Of a stretch of 64,000 nucleotides of DNA, positions 8,118-17,192 are shown piece by piece; position 1 is the first letter of the stretch, and the number at the start of each line of letters is the position of its first letter. The notes below the pieces were generated by a model that had not been told where the DNA came from, made no database searches, and was given only the letters and a program-made list of their open reading frames with translations. Source of the DNA: an uncultured Nitrosomonas sp. (GTDB lineage: Bacteria > Pseudomonadota > Gammaproteobacteria > Burkholderiales > Nitrosomonadaceae); assembly GCA_949281375.1 (NCBI GenBank), contig CASDLT010000022.1, forward strand, positions 62,001 through 126,000, in the 5' to 3' direction. A program made the position numbers and the translations under genes.

Positions 8118-8933
8118 ATGGAATTCCTTCTCGAGCCACTCGAATATGAATTTTTCCGCAATGCATTAATTGCTGCGTTCGTGACCGGAATATCCAACGG
8201 CTTGATCGGCGTTTACGTGGTATTACGCGGCATGAGCTATGTTGGCCATGGATTGGCTCATGCAGCTATCGGTGGCGCCGTCATCGGCGCGGCACTGAAT
8301 CTGAATTTCTATGCGGGAGCATGTGCAGTAGGCGTACTGGCAACTCTGACCATCAATCTCATCACTAAAAATAACAAAATTAAGCTGGATGCCGCGATTG
8401 GAATCGTTACCACGGCAATATTCGCCTTCGGTGTAGCCATGGTCAGCACAATGAAAAATTTCCGGCAAAACTTTGAAACGGCGTTATTTGGCAATATCCT
8501 TGGTATCAACGACGCCGATTTGATGCTGATCGGAGTCGTGGGATTGATTACGCTTGTAGTCATGTTCTATAGTTACCGTTCGCTTCTGTTCTCTACTTTT
8601 GATCCTGAAGCAGCCCAGATTTTCGGCGTCAAACAGAAATCCGTGCAACTGGTATTCTCATTGTTACTGACCTTTTCTATCATAGCTTCCCTGAACGTCA
8701 TCGGGGTCACACTGGTTGCCGCCACACTCATCGCTCCAGCCATGACCGCACGAATGCTGACCGACAGCTTTGGTGCAATGCTTCTATACTCCACGATCAT
8801 CGGCGCAACGAGCAATGTAATCGGCATGTATCTGAGCTACATTTTCAATGTCGCTTCAGGTACAACCATTGTATTATTCAGTGCGCTGGTATTTGTCGTG
8901 TCTATGATGATAAAACCGTTACGTAATCACTGA
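8118..8933 (+). CDS. Metal ABC transporter, permease subunit (ZnuB/MntC-like)
   Basis: The 271-residue protein is very hydrophobic, with about seven or eight membrane segments and the ABC-3 family pattern: GLIGVYVVLRGMSYVGHGLA near the N-terminus, where metal permeases carry the ATPase-contact region, and GVTLVAATLIAPAMTARML near residue 195. Its ATG directly follows the ATPase stop codon, completing a three-gene importer. Substrate metal is uncertain for the reasons given for the binding protein. Confidence 0.9.
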   Translation: MEFLLEPLEYEFFRNALIAAFVTGISNGLIGVYVVLRGMSYVGHGLAHAAIGGAVIGAALNLNFYAGACAVGVLATLTINLITKNNKIKLDAAIGIVTTAIFAFGVAMVSTMKNFRQNFETALFGNILGINDADLMLIGVVGLITLVVMFYSYRSLLFSTFDPEAAQIFGVKQKSVQLVFSLLLTFSIIASLNVIGVTLVAATLIAPAMTARMLTDSFGAMLLYSTIIGATSNVIGMYLSYIFNVASGTTIVLFSALVFVVSMMIKPLRNH

Positions 8934-9284
8934 ATGATCCTGTGTTTATAAATTCTCAGCACTACCGTCATAATCAATGTTTCTGAGGGCAGCAAAGCCT
9001 TAGGGAATGTTTCCTGTTGCGCTTTTCCTCGCACTCACAAAAATTTATCTAAAAAAAAGGTCAGCTTTGTCGCTATATCTATTTAATTTATAGCGCAGTA
9101 AGTTTCTTAGGAAGAACTGAAAAGATAACGATCAGCAATCAAGCAAGCCGAATCAGATCAGAAAGACTAGATATCGATGTAAGCGATTTGAACCTGGTTT
9201 AGGCTTAATGATGGCTGATCATAGTAATTTTTCAGGATCCGCTAACTTTTGGAGAGGCAATTGGGAATCCGGGAGCAGTCAATT
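8934..9284 (+). other. Non-coding gap before the diguanylate cyclase gene
   Basis: I see no gene here. The stretch must hold the end of the metal-importer transcript and the promoter of the next gene. The one clear structure is CGCTATA (9072-9078) facing TATAGCG (9090-9096). No strong intrinsic terminator was found after the permease gene. Confidence 0.5.
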
Positions 9285-10565
9285 ATGGAAGGATTGATCG
9301 TCGAGCCCTCCAGAACATATCAAAAACTATTATCCTCAGCGATTGAGTCAGGCGGACTGAAAACCAAGCAAGTATCGTCTGGCAGTGAAGCGCTGGAGTT
9401 ATTGAGTACGAACGCGTTTGATCTCGTGTTCGTGGCGATGCATTTGCAGGATATGGATGCGCCCAAGTTTTCTTCACACATTCGGGGCAATTCGCAAACC
9501 CAGCAGGTTCCTATCATCATGGTGACATCGAATGATGATAAGAAACTTCTGGATGAAGCGTTTTCAGCCGGCATTACGGAAATTTTCGCCAAGCATGAAT
9601 TAGATAAAATCACCAGTTTTACTGCACAATTTTCCCGTAAGAAATACAACGGAGGCACCGCCGGACATATTTTATTTATCGAGGATGGTTCTTCTGCGGC
9701 CAATCCGACCCTGGCTGCTTTAAGGGAACATGGCTATACGGTTGACCATTGCATCACTGGCGAACAAGGCATTGAGGCTTTTCAAAAGAATAGCTACGAT
9801 CTCGTACTCACGGATGTACTGCTCAAAGGAAAATTGAACGGTTACAACATTGTCAAAGCAATACGCCAGTATGATGGGAATCAACAGAAACCAGTGCCCT
9901 TGTTGGTATTCTCCGCTCTCGATGATGTCACGCACAAGGTCGAATTATTGCGCTTGGGTGCTGCTGATTATGTGACCAAACCCTTGATCGAAGTGGAATT
10001 GCTTACAAGAATCCGTACTTTGATACTCAACAAGCAATTACGTGAAAAATCAGTCACTCAGCAACATCTGCTACAGGAATTAGCGCTCAAGGATCCCTTG
10101 ACGGGCCTATATAATCGCTATTTTCTGCTAGAAGCTGCCGCGTCAAAAATGCGTGAAGCTACACGACACAGTATTCCCTGCAGTTTAATTTTGATTCATC
10201 CCGACAAATTCAACGAAATCAATAAAAATCACGGTCATGCCAAAAGTGACGCAATCTTGAAGAAAATAGCTTCGCTGCTGACTCAATCCATGCGCCGGGA
10301 AGACATCATCGCGCGTTATGATGGTGAAGAATTTGCTATGCTTCTCTCACATTGTAATGTCTATAATGCTGCGATCATTGCAGAAAAATTTCGCAAATTG
10401 ATAAAAACTTTACGCCCAGACGATGTGGATATCACGGCAAGTTTTGGGGTGGCGGAAATAATGCCGGACTCATCGGGGAGTTTCTCGGAATTATTGGATG
10501 CTGCCCGGGATGCCATTGCCCTAGCTCAAACCAATGGCGGCAATCAAGTCATTTCACAGCAATAG
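9285..10565 (+). CDS. Response regulator with two receiver domains and a GGDEF domain
   Basis: The 426-residue cytoplasmic protein has the layout receiver, receiver, GGDEF, like PleD. The second receiver keeps the phospho-acceptor Asp in VLTDVLLKG and the Lys in YVTKPL. The first has Ala where the Asp should be (DLVFVAMHLQDMDA), so it is probably not phosphorylated. The cyclase domain begins DPLTGLYNRYFL and has an active-site loop reading DGEEF rather than GGDEF, with an RRED inhibitory-site motif five residues before it. Cyclic di-GMP synthesis is likely but the altered loop leaves some doubt. ATG 9285 has GGGAG at 9271-9275; TTG starts upstream (9249, 9261) also exist. Confidence 0.88.
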   Translation: MEGLIVEPSRTYQKLLSSAIESGGLKTKQVSSGSEALELLSTNAFDLVFVAMHLQDMDAPKFSSHIRGNSQTQQVPIIMVTSNDDKKLLDEAFSAGITEIFAKHELDKITSFTAQFSRKKYNGGTAGHILFIEDGSSAANPTLAALREHGYTVDHCITGEQGIEAFQKNSYDLVLTDVLLKGKLNGYNIVKAIRQYDGNQQKPVPLLVFSALDDVTHKVELLRLGAADYVTKPLIEVELLTRIRTLILNKQLREKSVTQQHLLQELALKDPLTGLYNRYFLLEAAASKMREATRHSIPCSLILIHPDKFNEINKNHGHAKSDAILKKIASLLTQSMRREDIIARYDGEEFAMLLSHCNVYNAAIIAEKFRKLIKTLRPDDVDITASFGVAEIMPDSSGSFSELLDAARDAIALAQTNGGNQVISQQ

Positions 10566-10589
10566 GGAATGCCAGTCCTGAGATGAATC

Positions 10590-10666
10590 TGGTAGGCGCG
10601 ATTGGATTCGAACCAACGACCCCCACCATGTCAAGGTGGTGCTCTAACCAACTGAGCTACGCGCCT
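10590..10666 (-). tRNA. tRNA-Val (anticodon GAC)
   Basis: Read on the minus strand, the sequence starts AGGCGCGTAGCTCAG and ends CGCGCCTACCA. It has a seven-pair acceptor stem AGGCGCG/CGCGCCT, a D-arm with GCTCAGTTGGTTAGAGC, an anticodon loop TTGACAT flanked by CCACC/GGTGG, and a T-arm with GGTTCGAATCC. The anticodon GAC reads valine codons GUC and GUU. The 3' CCA is encoded. The 77-base length is normal. Confidence 0.97.
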
Positions 10667-10749
10667 GGGAAGACCGGATTTTAACCGAAACAGCTAGCCG
10701 GTACAATTGATATCTGCAATGCTGGTTTGAAGTCATTGTAAGAAAGTAA

Positions 10750-11535
10750 TTATTTCAAACACTCGGCATTGTTTCTCAAGCTGCGGCGTGCGTAATAAGC
10801 AAATCCTACCGCGTTGCGTTGACCACGCAAAATCCAATCATGCGCTTCCCGCCCCAAATCTGGATCAATCGCCTGGATGCGACCCGCCGATGCCGCCAGC
10901 AATTGCATGCGCGCTGCACGTTCAAAAGCAAGTGCCAATAAGCAGGCTTCTTCAATACTCGAGCAAGCGATCAAAAGCCCATGATGCGCCAATAGCAAGG
11001 CGCGCTTATTGCCGATCGCTGCAGAAATCAATTCACCTTCTTCATTTCCGACCGGCACCCCGGGCCATTTCGGCAAAAATGCGACATCATCGTACAGCAC
11101 GCAATTGTCCATATGAGATATTTCCAGGGGTACTTCAAGCATGCTCAACGCAGCCGTATGTATCGCATGAGTATGAATGATGCATTGCACGTCAGGCCGC
11201 GCTCGGTAAAGCCAAGAATGGAAACGGTTGGCCGGGTTGGCCATGCCATCTCCTTGCACGACATTCAAATCTTCATTCACCAGTAAAAGATTACTGGCGC
11301 ATATTTCATCAAAACCATAGCCGAGCCGCTGCGTCCAGTAAGTTCCCGGTGTCTCACCGCGGGCAGTGATCTGCCCAGCCAAGCCTGAATCATGTCCATT
11401 ATCGAATAAAATGCGGCAAGTGAGCGCCAGCTTCTGGGTCAGCGTGTAATCCACGCCACGCAAATGTTGCTCCATTTGCTCATGGGACTGCTGAATCAAC
11501 TGATCTTTATTCAAGTTAAAAGTGTCATTACTCAT
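10750..11535 (-). CDS. Class II aldolase/adducin family protein
   Basis: The 261-residue protein has the class II aldolase fold signature: a metal-binding HTHAIHT (near residue 125) and a further HHGL motif (near 190), plus an early GLAGQITARG segment matching the phosphate/substrate loop region. Family members are zinc-dependent aldolases, epimerases or dehydratases such as fuculose-phosphate aldolase and MtnB; the substrate here cannot be told. The ATG at 11535 is preferred to a GTG five codons earlier. It stands between a tRNA gene and hslR on the same strand, and no pathway partner is next to it. Confidence 0.82.
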   Translation of the reverse strand: MSNDTFNLNKDQLIQQSHEQMEQHLRGVDYTLTQKLALTCRILFDNGHDSGLAGQITARGETPGTYWTQRLGYGFDEICASNLLLVNEDLNVVQGDGMANPANRFHSWLYRARPDVQCIIHTHAIHTAALSMLEVPLEISHMDNCVLYDDVAFLPKWPGVPVGNEEGELISAAIGNKRALLLAHHGLLIACSSIEEACLLALAFERAARMQLLAASAGRIQAIDPDLGREAHDWILRGQRNAVGFAYYARRSLRNNAECLK

Positions 11536-11613
11536 TGGAATCTCACTCACGGATATTTTTATAACAAAATTTTGTTGAACAGCTCGGAAAAATCGTTAGG
11601 TTTCCATGCAAAA

Positions 11614-12030
11614 TCAATATTCATCGTTGTCGGAAATGAATTGCTCAATCCTGCGCCGATCACGTTTGGTTGGCCTGCCCCGGATAAGCAATGACTGAGG
11701 TTGTGCTTTGAGTCGGGCAATCACTAACTCGCGCTGTTCCTTGCTTTCATCTGTTTCGCGATAAAGCTGCTGGGCCTGGGGCGCGGATCCGCGTTTATTC
11801 GATAACGCCAGCACTTCGATGACATATTGAACGCTGCCTATTCGAATAATAAGCCTATCACCCACCGCCACTGTCTTCGCAGGCTTTACTCGCTGATCAT
11901 TCAAGCTAACCCGTCCACGTTCGACAGCTTCAGCCGCCAGGGAGCGTGTCTTGAAAAAACGTGCCGCAAACAGCCATTTGTCGATCCGGAATTTTTCAAT
12001 GGAATTATCGGCTTGCATCATCCTGTACAT
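11614..12030 (-). CDS. hslR: Ribosome-associated heat shock protein Hsp15 (S4 domain)
   Basis: The 138-residue basic protein has an N-terminal S4 RNA-binding domain beginning FRIDKWLFAARFFKTRSLAAEA, here cited as IDKWLFAARFFKTRS, which matches Hsp15. Hsp15 binds free 50S subunits carrying a nascent chain and helps recycle them after heat stress. The charged C-terminus (RGRPTKRDRRRIEQF) is typical. The start overlaps the end of the upstream hydrolase-OsmC gene by 26 bp; ATGs at 12021 and 12018 are alternatives. Coupled translation with the upstream gene is likely. Confidence 0.9.
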   Translation of the reverse strand: MYRMMQADNSIEKFRIDKWLFAARFFKTRSLAAEAVERGRVSLNDQRVKPAKTVAVGDRLIIRIGSVQYVIEVLALSNKRGSAPQAQQLYRETDESKEQRELVIARLKAQPQSLLIRGRPTKRDRRRIEQFISDNDEY

Positions 12031-13258
12031 CCATCAGGCTAGTATTGATCTGGATCTTGTTATTTAACGTTTTATGTACCGGGCAGGCATTCGCTATTTC
12101 CAACAGCCGGGTACGCTGCTTCTTATCCAAATTCCCGTTCAACCGTATGACGCGAGTGATGACATCGATCTGTTGCGGATGTTCATCACAACCGGCACAA
12201 TCGTTGGCATGAATGCGATCATGATGCAATTCCACCTGAATATCCTGTAAGTCGATCTGCTTATGGTTCGCATACATTCGCAATGTCATCGAGGTACAAC
12301 TGCCTAGTGCCGCCAACAACAATTCATAGGGATTGAGACCTAAATCAGCGCCTCCCATCGCAATCGGCTCATCACTGATCAGGCGATGATGGGATGTCAG
12401 AATCTCCCGCGTAAATTTCTTGTCACACTCGCGCACGATGACACTGCCTGGTTGAATGACCGATTCTTCGTGACTATCATCTTTCGCTACCGTTTGCTCA
12501 GCTGTTAAATATCGACTCACCCATGCCGACAGCACATCTGCCACGTAATGAGCATCTCTGGAATCAGACAGCATATGATCAGCATGATCCAGCGACACAA
12601 AGCTTTTTGGATGCCTCGCCGCCGTGTATATCCGCGCCGCTTCGTCAATTGAAACAACTTTGTCAGCGGGCGAATGAAAAATCAACAGCGCTTTGTTCAG
12701 CACTTGAATATGCGCGACAGAATTGTATTTTTCCAGATCATCAATAAATTGACGACGGATATTGAATGTCCTGCCGCCAAGTTGCATTTCAACCGAAGAT
12801 CGTTGGGTTAATTGATGATACGAATCTGCAAATAAATGTTTGAGATGCGCCGCGGTCGCGGGTGCGCCGATGGTGGCAACCGCTTTTACAGCCGGGAGCT
12901 CCTGAGCCGCCGCTAATACCGCCGAACCACCGAGGCTATGTCCGATGAGCAATGAGGGTGCAACATACTGCTGTTCGAGATACTGCGCGGCCGCGAATAA
13001 GTCCTGCACGTTGGAGGAAAAATTGGTATGCGAGAATTCGCCAGTACTATCTCCCAATCCGGTGAAATCGAACCGCAAAACAGCAATGCCTTGATTGGCT
13101 AGGGCACGTGCAATCCATGTTGCAGCCGGATTGTTTTTTGAACAGGTGAAACAATGAGCGAATAACGCATAGGATTTAATCGCACCGGATGGCATTTCCA
13201 GCACACCAGCCAACGATTCTCCCTGTTGATTACTGAATGTTGCCCTCATCTGTGACAC
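12005..13258 (-). CDS. Alpha/beta hydrolase fused to OsmC-like domain
   Basis: The 417-residue protein joins two domains. Residues about 1-250 are an alpha/beta hydrolase with nucleophile elbow GHSLGG and a C-terminal HADHM that supplies the catalytic His. Residues about 275-410 are an OsmC-like domain with the two redox cysteines in GSCTSM and ACPVHK, the signature of peroxidases that use lipoyl or thiol reductants. This fusion is seen in several proteobacteria, and its role is taken to be detoxification of organic hydroperoxides or esters. The GTG start at 13258 has AAGGAG nine bases upstream; ATG at 13249 is an alternative. hslR overlaps its end. Confidence 0.88.
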   Translation of the reverse strand: MSQMRATFSNQQGESLAGVLEMPSGAIKSYALFAHCFTCSKNNPAATWIARALANQGIAVLRFDFTGLGDSTGEFSHTNFSSNVQDLFAAAQYLEQQYVAPSLLIGHSLGGSAVLAAAQELPAVKAVATIGAPATAAHLKHLFADSYHQLTQRSSVEMQLGGRTFNIRRQFIDDLEKYNSVAHIQVLNKALLIFHSPADKVVSIDEAARIYTAARHPKSFVSLDHADHMLSDSRDAHYVADVLSAWVSRYLTAEQTVAKDDSHEESVIQPGSVIVRECDKKFTREILTSHHRLISDEPIAMGGADLGLNPYELLLAALGSCTSMTLRMYANHKQIDLQDIQVELHHDRIHANDCAGCDEHPQQIDVITRVIRLNGNLDKKQRTRLLEIANACPVHKTLNNKIQINTSLMDVQDDASR

Positions 13259-13389
13259 TGATTTTCACTCCTTTCCAATCGACATCCTTACTCCTGCTGA
13301 CGACTCAATCGCTGATACGGCGCAGTCATTTTGGATTCGTGCCTTTCACAAGTATTCACATTTGCTGATCCTGTGGTGATATGAAAACG

Positions 13390-14442
13390 CTATGTTTCGA
13401 TACTCAATACGCGGCGAATTTCATCTGTCTTGAATCCCAGTGCCATCGGGCGGCGTACCTGAGGCAACGTAATCACGTCATACAGTTCATTCACCACGCC
13501 TTCCATGCGTAACCAGTGCACGATATCACCGGTTCGCAGATCGATGATTTGTACCCCGCAACGCGCCTCGGCATTGCGCGATTTCAAATGATCATCGAGC
13601 GCAAGTCCGCTGAAAGTTTTATTATCGCGCGGCTTTGACAAACCAACGAGTGCGAAATGACCATGAAAACTCAGTCCGCGCATATATCCCGGGCAAAAGC
13701 ATACCGCTTCAAACCGGCCTGTCGCGGAATCGACATAACCAAAATCTCCGGTTCCGGAATTGAGCAGCCAAAGTTTATCGTTATACCAGCGCGGCGAGTG
13801 CGGCATCGACAAACCGGTGCAGACAATTTCATTGCTGTTGACATCGATGGCGATCCCGCCACTCATACGATGCTCACGCCAGCCGTCGGCAACATCCGAT
13901 TGGCTGACAGCCGTCACATACGCCGGCTGACCGTCTCTCATCGCCAGGCCATTCAAATGACAGCGGTCTTCAGCCGCTAGTTTGCTGATGAAGGAAGGCT
14001 GCCATAGCGGCTTGAAGCTGTGCGTCTCGCTTAATGTCGCCAAGCAGCCGAATAATGTATTCACAAAGACCAAACGTCCGTTACGATCCACAGCCATGTC
14101 ATGAATATCAAGATCGCCAGTGGTATAGCCAATCTGAGGCACATACAACCGGTCAAAACCATCCTGTTGTTGGCCAGGTTCGAACACATTTTCGAAACGC
14201 CACACCTGATACAAACTGCTCATATACAGCCCATTCGACGTGACACACAAGCCCATGCATCGATTGAAGCTGCGCTCAAAAACCGACAATCCATTATCTG
14301 GCTTCAGTCCAATGAAATATAATTTACCAATCTGATAAGTGGTCAGCGCAATTGAAAGCCGCTGCTCAGCCAACCACGACAGCATCTGGCGCGACGTACT
14401 GATTTCAAGCGTGGGTTTTACCTCTGTCTCATTCGTATCCAT
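13390..14442 (-). CDS. TIGR03032-like conserved protein of unknown function
   Basis: The 350-residue protein resembles the TIGR03032 family: an early SRQMLSWLAEQRLSIALTTY region, then IHDMAVD, LFGCLATL and a conserved HLNGLAM and SMPHSPRWY core, suggesting a beta-propeller built on repeated short strands. No catalytic residues are known for this family. There is no signal peptide, so it is probably cytoplasmic. An RTX protein gene lies next on the same strand 390 bp upstream, and in other bacteria members of this family can be found near large repeat proteins, but any link here is speculation. ATG at 14442 follows a weak GGAAA. Confidence 0.72.
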   Translation of the reverse strand: MDTNETEVKPTLEISTSRQMLSWLAEQRLSIALTTYQIGKLYFIGLKPDNGLSVFERSFNRCMGLCVTSNGLYMSSLYQVWRFENVFEPGQQQDGFDRLYVPQIGYTTGDLDIHDMAVDRNGRLVFVNTLFGCLATLSETHSFKPLWQPSFISKLAAEDRCHLNGLAMRDGQPAYVTAVSQSDVADGWREHRMSGGIAIDVNSNEIVCTGLSMPHSPRWYNDKLWLLNSGTGDFGYVDSATGRFEAVCFCPGYMRGLSFHGHFALVGLSKPRDNKTFSGLALDDHLKSRNAEARCGVQIIDLRTGDIVHWLRMEGVVNELYDVITLPQVRRPMALGFKTDEIRRVLSIET

Positions 14443-14832
14443 TGTATTTCCTGATTTTGAATTTTGTCATCGAGCCAGTCAAAGCCTCACATGGCTGTGC
14501 CGGTTTTCATGAACAGCTTCGAGAACTAATGCTACCTTACGGATTTCCAGTCCTTACCGCGTATTCAATATTGCCTGCTTGCTAACTCGTAGGCTGGAAA
14601 GTGATTGAATATATACTTTCAATTCAATGGATGTAAAGCGACAGAAGCTGATCCAGTCCACATGGAATCAGCTTCGTGCAGAGTTCATTGACAACGAAAA
14701 TGGCTGCTTCAATTCGCCTGCTCATTGACCAGAATGAAACTTCACCGTTTTGGCACGACTTTACACGGTTCAAAACTTATGAATACTTGCTCAACACAGT
14801 CAAAGTGGAAACAAAAACCTTTAAAGGAACAA
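14443..14832 (-). other. Non-coding gap between the FG-GAP protein and TIGR03032 genes
   Basis: No gene, RNA or clear terminator is visible here. The stretch should hold the 3' end of the FG-GAP/RTX message and the promoter of the TIGR03032-like gene. Confidence 0.4.
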
Positions 14833-16776
14833 TCAAATAAAATCGGTCACTACATTCAGACCCACCAGCAAAACTGCTTCACCGTTGGTGAAAGTATGCA
14901 GATTCCCATTGATTCCCTCATCTTGCCACCCGCTTGCCAATCCCATAATACGATCTCCCACATCTCCTTTGACGGTTAACGTGTTGCTGCTGTCCGACAA
15001 ATTGATGACGTCCGTGGCCGTCAGCGTGAGCGTGTTATCGCCAGTACCATACAGGAAAATGGTTTCGATGCCGCTGATCTTGCCTGCTGCACTCGCCAAA
15101 TCAAGATTGAGGTCTTTATTACCCAATCCCAAAATATCTTCACCGTCTCCACCCTCGACCTGAGCGAAATCAAGATTGCCGACCCGGATATAATCATCGC
15201 CGGCGCCGCCCTGGAACACGTCGGCTCCGCCGCGGCCGATCAACAGATCGTTTCCATCGCCCGCCACAAACCGATCGGCCGAATTTTTACCGATCAGATG
15301 GTCATCGCCCGGTGTACCTAGTATCACCGGTTCATTGATCAAAAAATTACCGCCCAGAATGACGTAACTCGAACCTGATTCTTCTCCGTTGGCATCAGCA
15401 CCGGGCGCGCCGATGATAAGGTCGTCAAATCCGTCGTTATTGATGTCTCCGGCGCTGCTCACCGAACTGCCAGAAAAATCATTTGATGCGACACCTTCAA
15501 ATCGAACGCCCATCGTATCATCGAAATTGGTCAGATCAAGGTTAGCGCCAAACCCGCTGGCACTGCCATAGATCAAGTAGCTGACACCGGCCTGGCTGGC
15601 GATATCAACCTCTTGAAAGCGTTCACCGAGGATCAGATCGTCAAATCCGTCGCCATTGACGTCCCCGGCGCCGCTGATCACAAAGAACGTTGTCGGCAAA
15701 GTAAAGTTAAAACCATTGGTGCCATCAAGGGTTGCTACATCGACAATGGCATCGAAAGCGGAATTCTTGCCAAATACAATATGGTTTCCAGCAATCAGAT
15801 CGCCGAATCCGTCACCGTTGACATCTCCCGCTTCATCGACTGGTTGCTGCGTGCCTCGCAATTGAAAACCATTGCTGCCATCCAGACTCAGCACATCGAC
15901 CGATGCATTGAAACCATCGGCTTTACCGAAAACCACATAACTATTGTCTCCATAATACCCATCAGCACTGATAATCACATCACCAAACCCATCGCCATTA
16001 ATATCTCCGGCGCTGCTGACCGAAGCGCCCAGATGATCGGCTCGTACGCCATCAACCCGGAAACCATCTACGCCAGTCAGACTGGACAGTGGCAATGTGG
16101 CGCTGAAGCCGGACGCTTTCCCGAATACCACATAAGCATCGCCCGACAGGCGAGCATTGTCTTCGGGTAAATACGAAAACGGATCGGGAGCGCCGATGAT
16201 CAAATCACCAAATCCATCGCCATTCACATCGCCCGCATTGCTGACGTTATGGCCGGATGCATTGATGACGGACTGCCCATCGAGCCGAAAGCCATTGCTG
16301 CCATCCAATTGGGTCAAGTCTAGGACGGGGCTGAATCCAGTGGACTGACCAAATACCACATAGCTGGCGCCAGTCCCAATGCTGTATCCATAACTCGTGC
16401 TGCTGCGATCCGTAAGACGCGCGCCGATAATGATGTCTTCGAGGCCATCACCATTGACATCGCCGGCAGCACTGACGGAGCCGCCCAGCCGTTCAAATTG
16501 TCCAGTGCCATTCATGCGGAAACCATTGCTGCCATCCAGGCTCGTCAAATTCACGATTGGAGTTACCCCGGACGCCGTGCCAAACACTACATAGCTGGTT
16601 CCCGATTCGGTGCCATTCTGGCTGCTTTTCGAAGTTCCGATAATGACGTCATCGAAACCGTCCCCATTGATATCACCGGCGTTGCTGACTGGATTGCCTA
16701 CAGCATCGAACGGTGATACGCCATCGAGGCGAAAACCGTTGCTTCCATCCAGGTTTGCTAAATTAATCGTTGTCAT
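14833..16776 (-). CDS. Secreted FG-GAP repeat (beta-propeller) protein with RTX calcium-binding tail
   Basis: The 647-residue protein has seven FG-GAP repeats (about residues 1-450), each with a calcium loop of the type GDINGDGFDDVIIG, enough for one complete seven-bladed integrin-like propeller. Residues about 470-550 contain RTX-type nonapeptides such as GNDLLIGRGGADVF and GGAGDDYI. There is no N-terminal signal peptide. The RTX region plus a hydrophobic end (VVTDFI) suggests type I secretion. Likely roles are calcium-dependent adhesion or surface binding, but this is inference. ATG at 16776 has AAAGGA about 10 bases upstream. No secretion genes lie nearby. Confidence 0.85.
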   Translation of the reverse strand: MTTINLANLDGSNGFRLDGVSPFDAVGNPVSNAGDINGDGFDDVIIGTSKSSQNGTESGTSYVVFGTASGVTPIVNLTSLDGSNGFRMNGTGQFERLGGSVSAAGDVNGDGLEDIIIGARLTDRSSTSYGYSIGTGASYVVFGQSTGFSPVLDLTQLDGSNGFRLDGQSVINASGHNVSNAGDVNGDGFGDLIIGAPDPFSYLPEDNARLSGDAYVVFGKASGFSATLPLSSLTGVDGFRVDGVRADHLGASVSSAGDINGDGFGDVIISADGYYGDNSYVVFGKADGFNASVDVLSLDGSNGFQLRGTQQPVDEAGDVNGDGFGDLIAGNHIVFGKNSAFDAIVDVATLDGTNGFNFTLPTTFFVISGAGDVNGDGFDDLILGERFQEVDIASQAGVSYLIYGSASGFGANLDLTNFDDTMGVRFEGVASNDFSGSSVSSAGDINNDGFDDLIIGAPGADANGEESGSSYVILGGNFLINEPVILGTPGDDHLIGKNSADRFVAGDGNDLLIGRGGADVFQGGAGDDYIRVGNLDFAQVEGGDGEDILGLGNKDLNLDLASAAGKISGIETIFLYGTGDNTLTLTATDVINLSDSSNTLTVKGDVGDRIMGLASGWQDEGINGNLHTFTNGEAVLLVGLNVVTDFI

Positions 16777-17192
16777 AATCAAAGGTTCCTTTTAAAAAAT
16801 GATTCCATTGGATTCGAAGAGCTAAACCCGTATTCTTCGAGAAAACATTGCTAATTACATTCGCAAGAAAATAGAGAAATACTACGTGGGAAACATCGGG
16901 CTGACAATCAGATAAATTCTCTCTTTGACAAAAAATTTCATTCCTTATTCCATTCTAGAATATTAAAAGAGAAGATGAGTCAGGAAGCCTTGCCCATGTA
17001 TGACTTCTGGCAGAACTACGCCACTTCTCAATGACAGAACAGAATTTCAACAAAGAACATGTCGCCTTGATCAGCGGTTAGCTTCACACATAATTGACTG
17101 CAAATCCATCGCAGAATTTCAGCATAGATGTTAATTCTGATTTTGCTATTAAATGTTCAATTCAGATGAACAAGGGATCTCTTTGAGGGTAC
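16777..17192 (-). other. Non-coding gap upstream of the FG-GAP protein gene
   Basis: No gene is visible. It should hold the promoter of the FG-GAP gene and the 3' end of the SmbP-like gene. A short hairpin, GTTCA (17155-17159) with TGAAC (17167-17171), lies just after the SmbP-like stop codon and could be a weak terminator. Confidence 0.4.

Noticed and set aside
6356..8933. Firm assignment as znuABC
   Set aside because: The ligand set fits zinc, but the context with nikR and urease points to nickel, so no gene symbol was given.
15613..16170. Long plus-strand frame (185 codons) opposite the FG-GAP protein
   Set aside because: It mirrors the repeated minus-strand coding sequence; the repeat codons generate open antisense frames, and no start signal is present.
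14833..16776. CRISPR-like or tandem DNA repeat array
   Set aside because: The periodicity is due to protein repeats in a continuous reading frame with diverged DNA.
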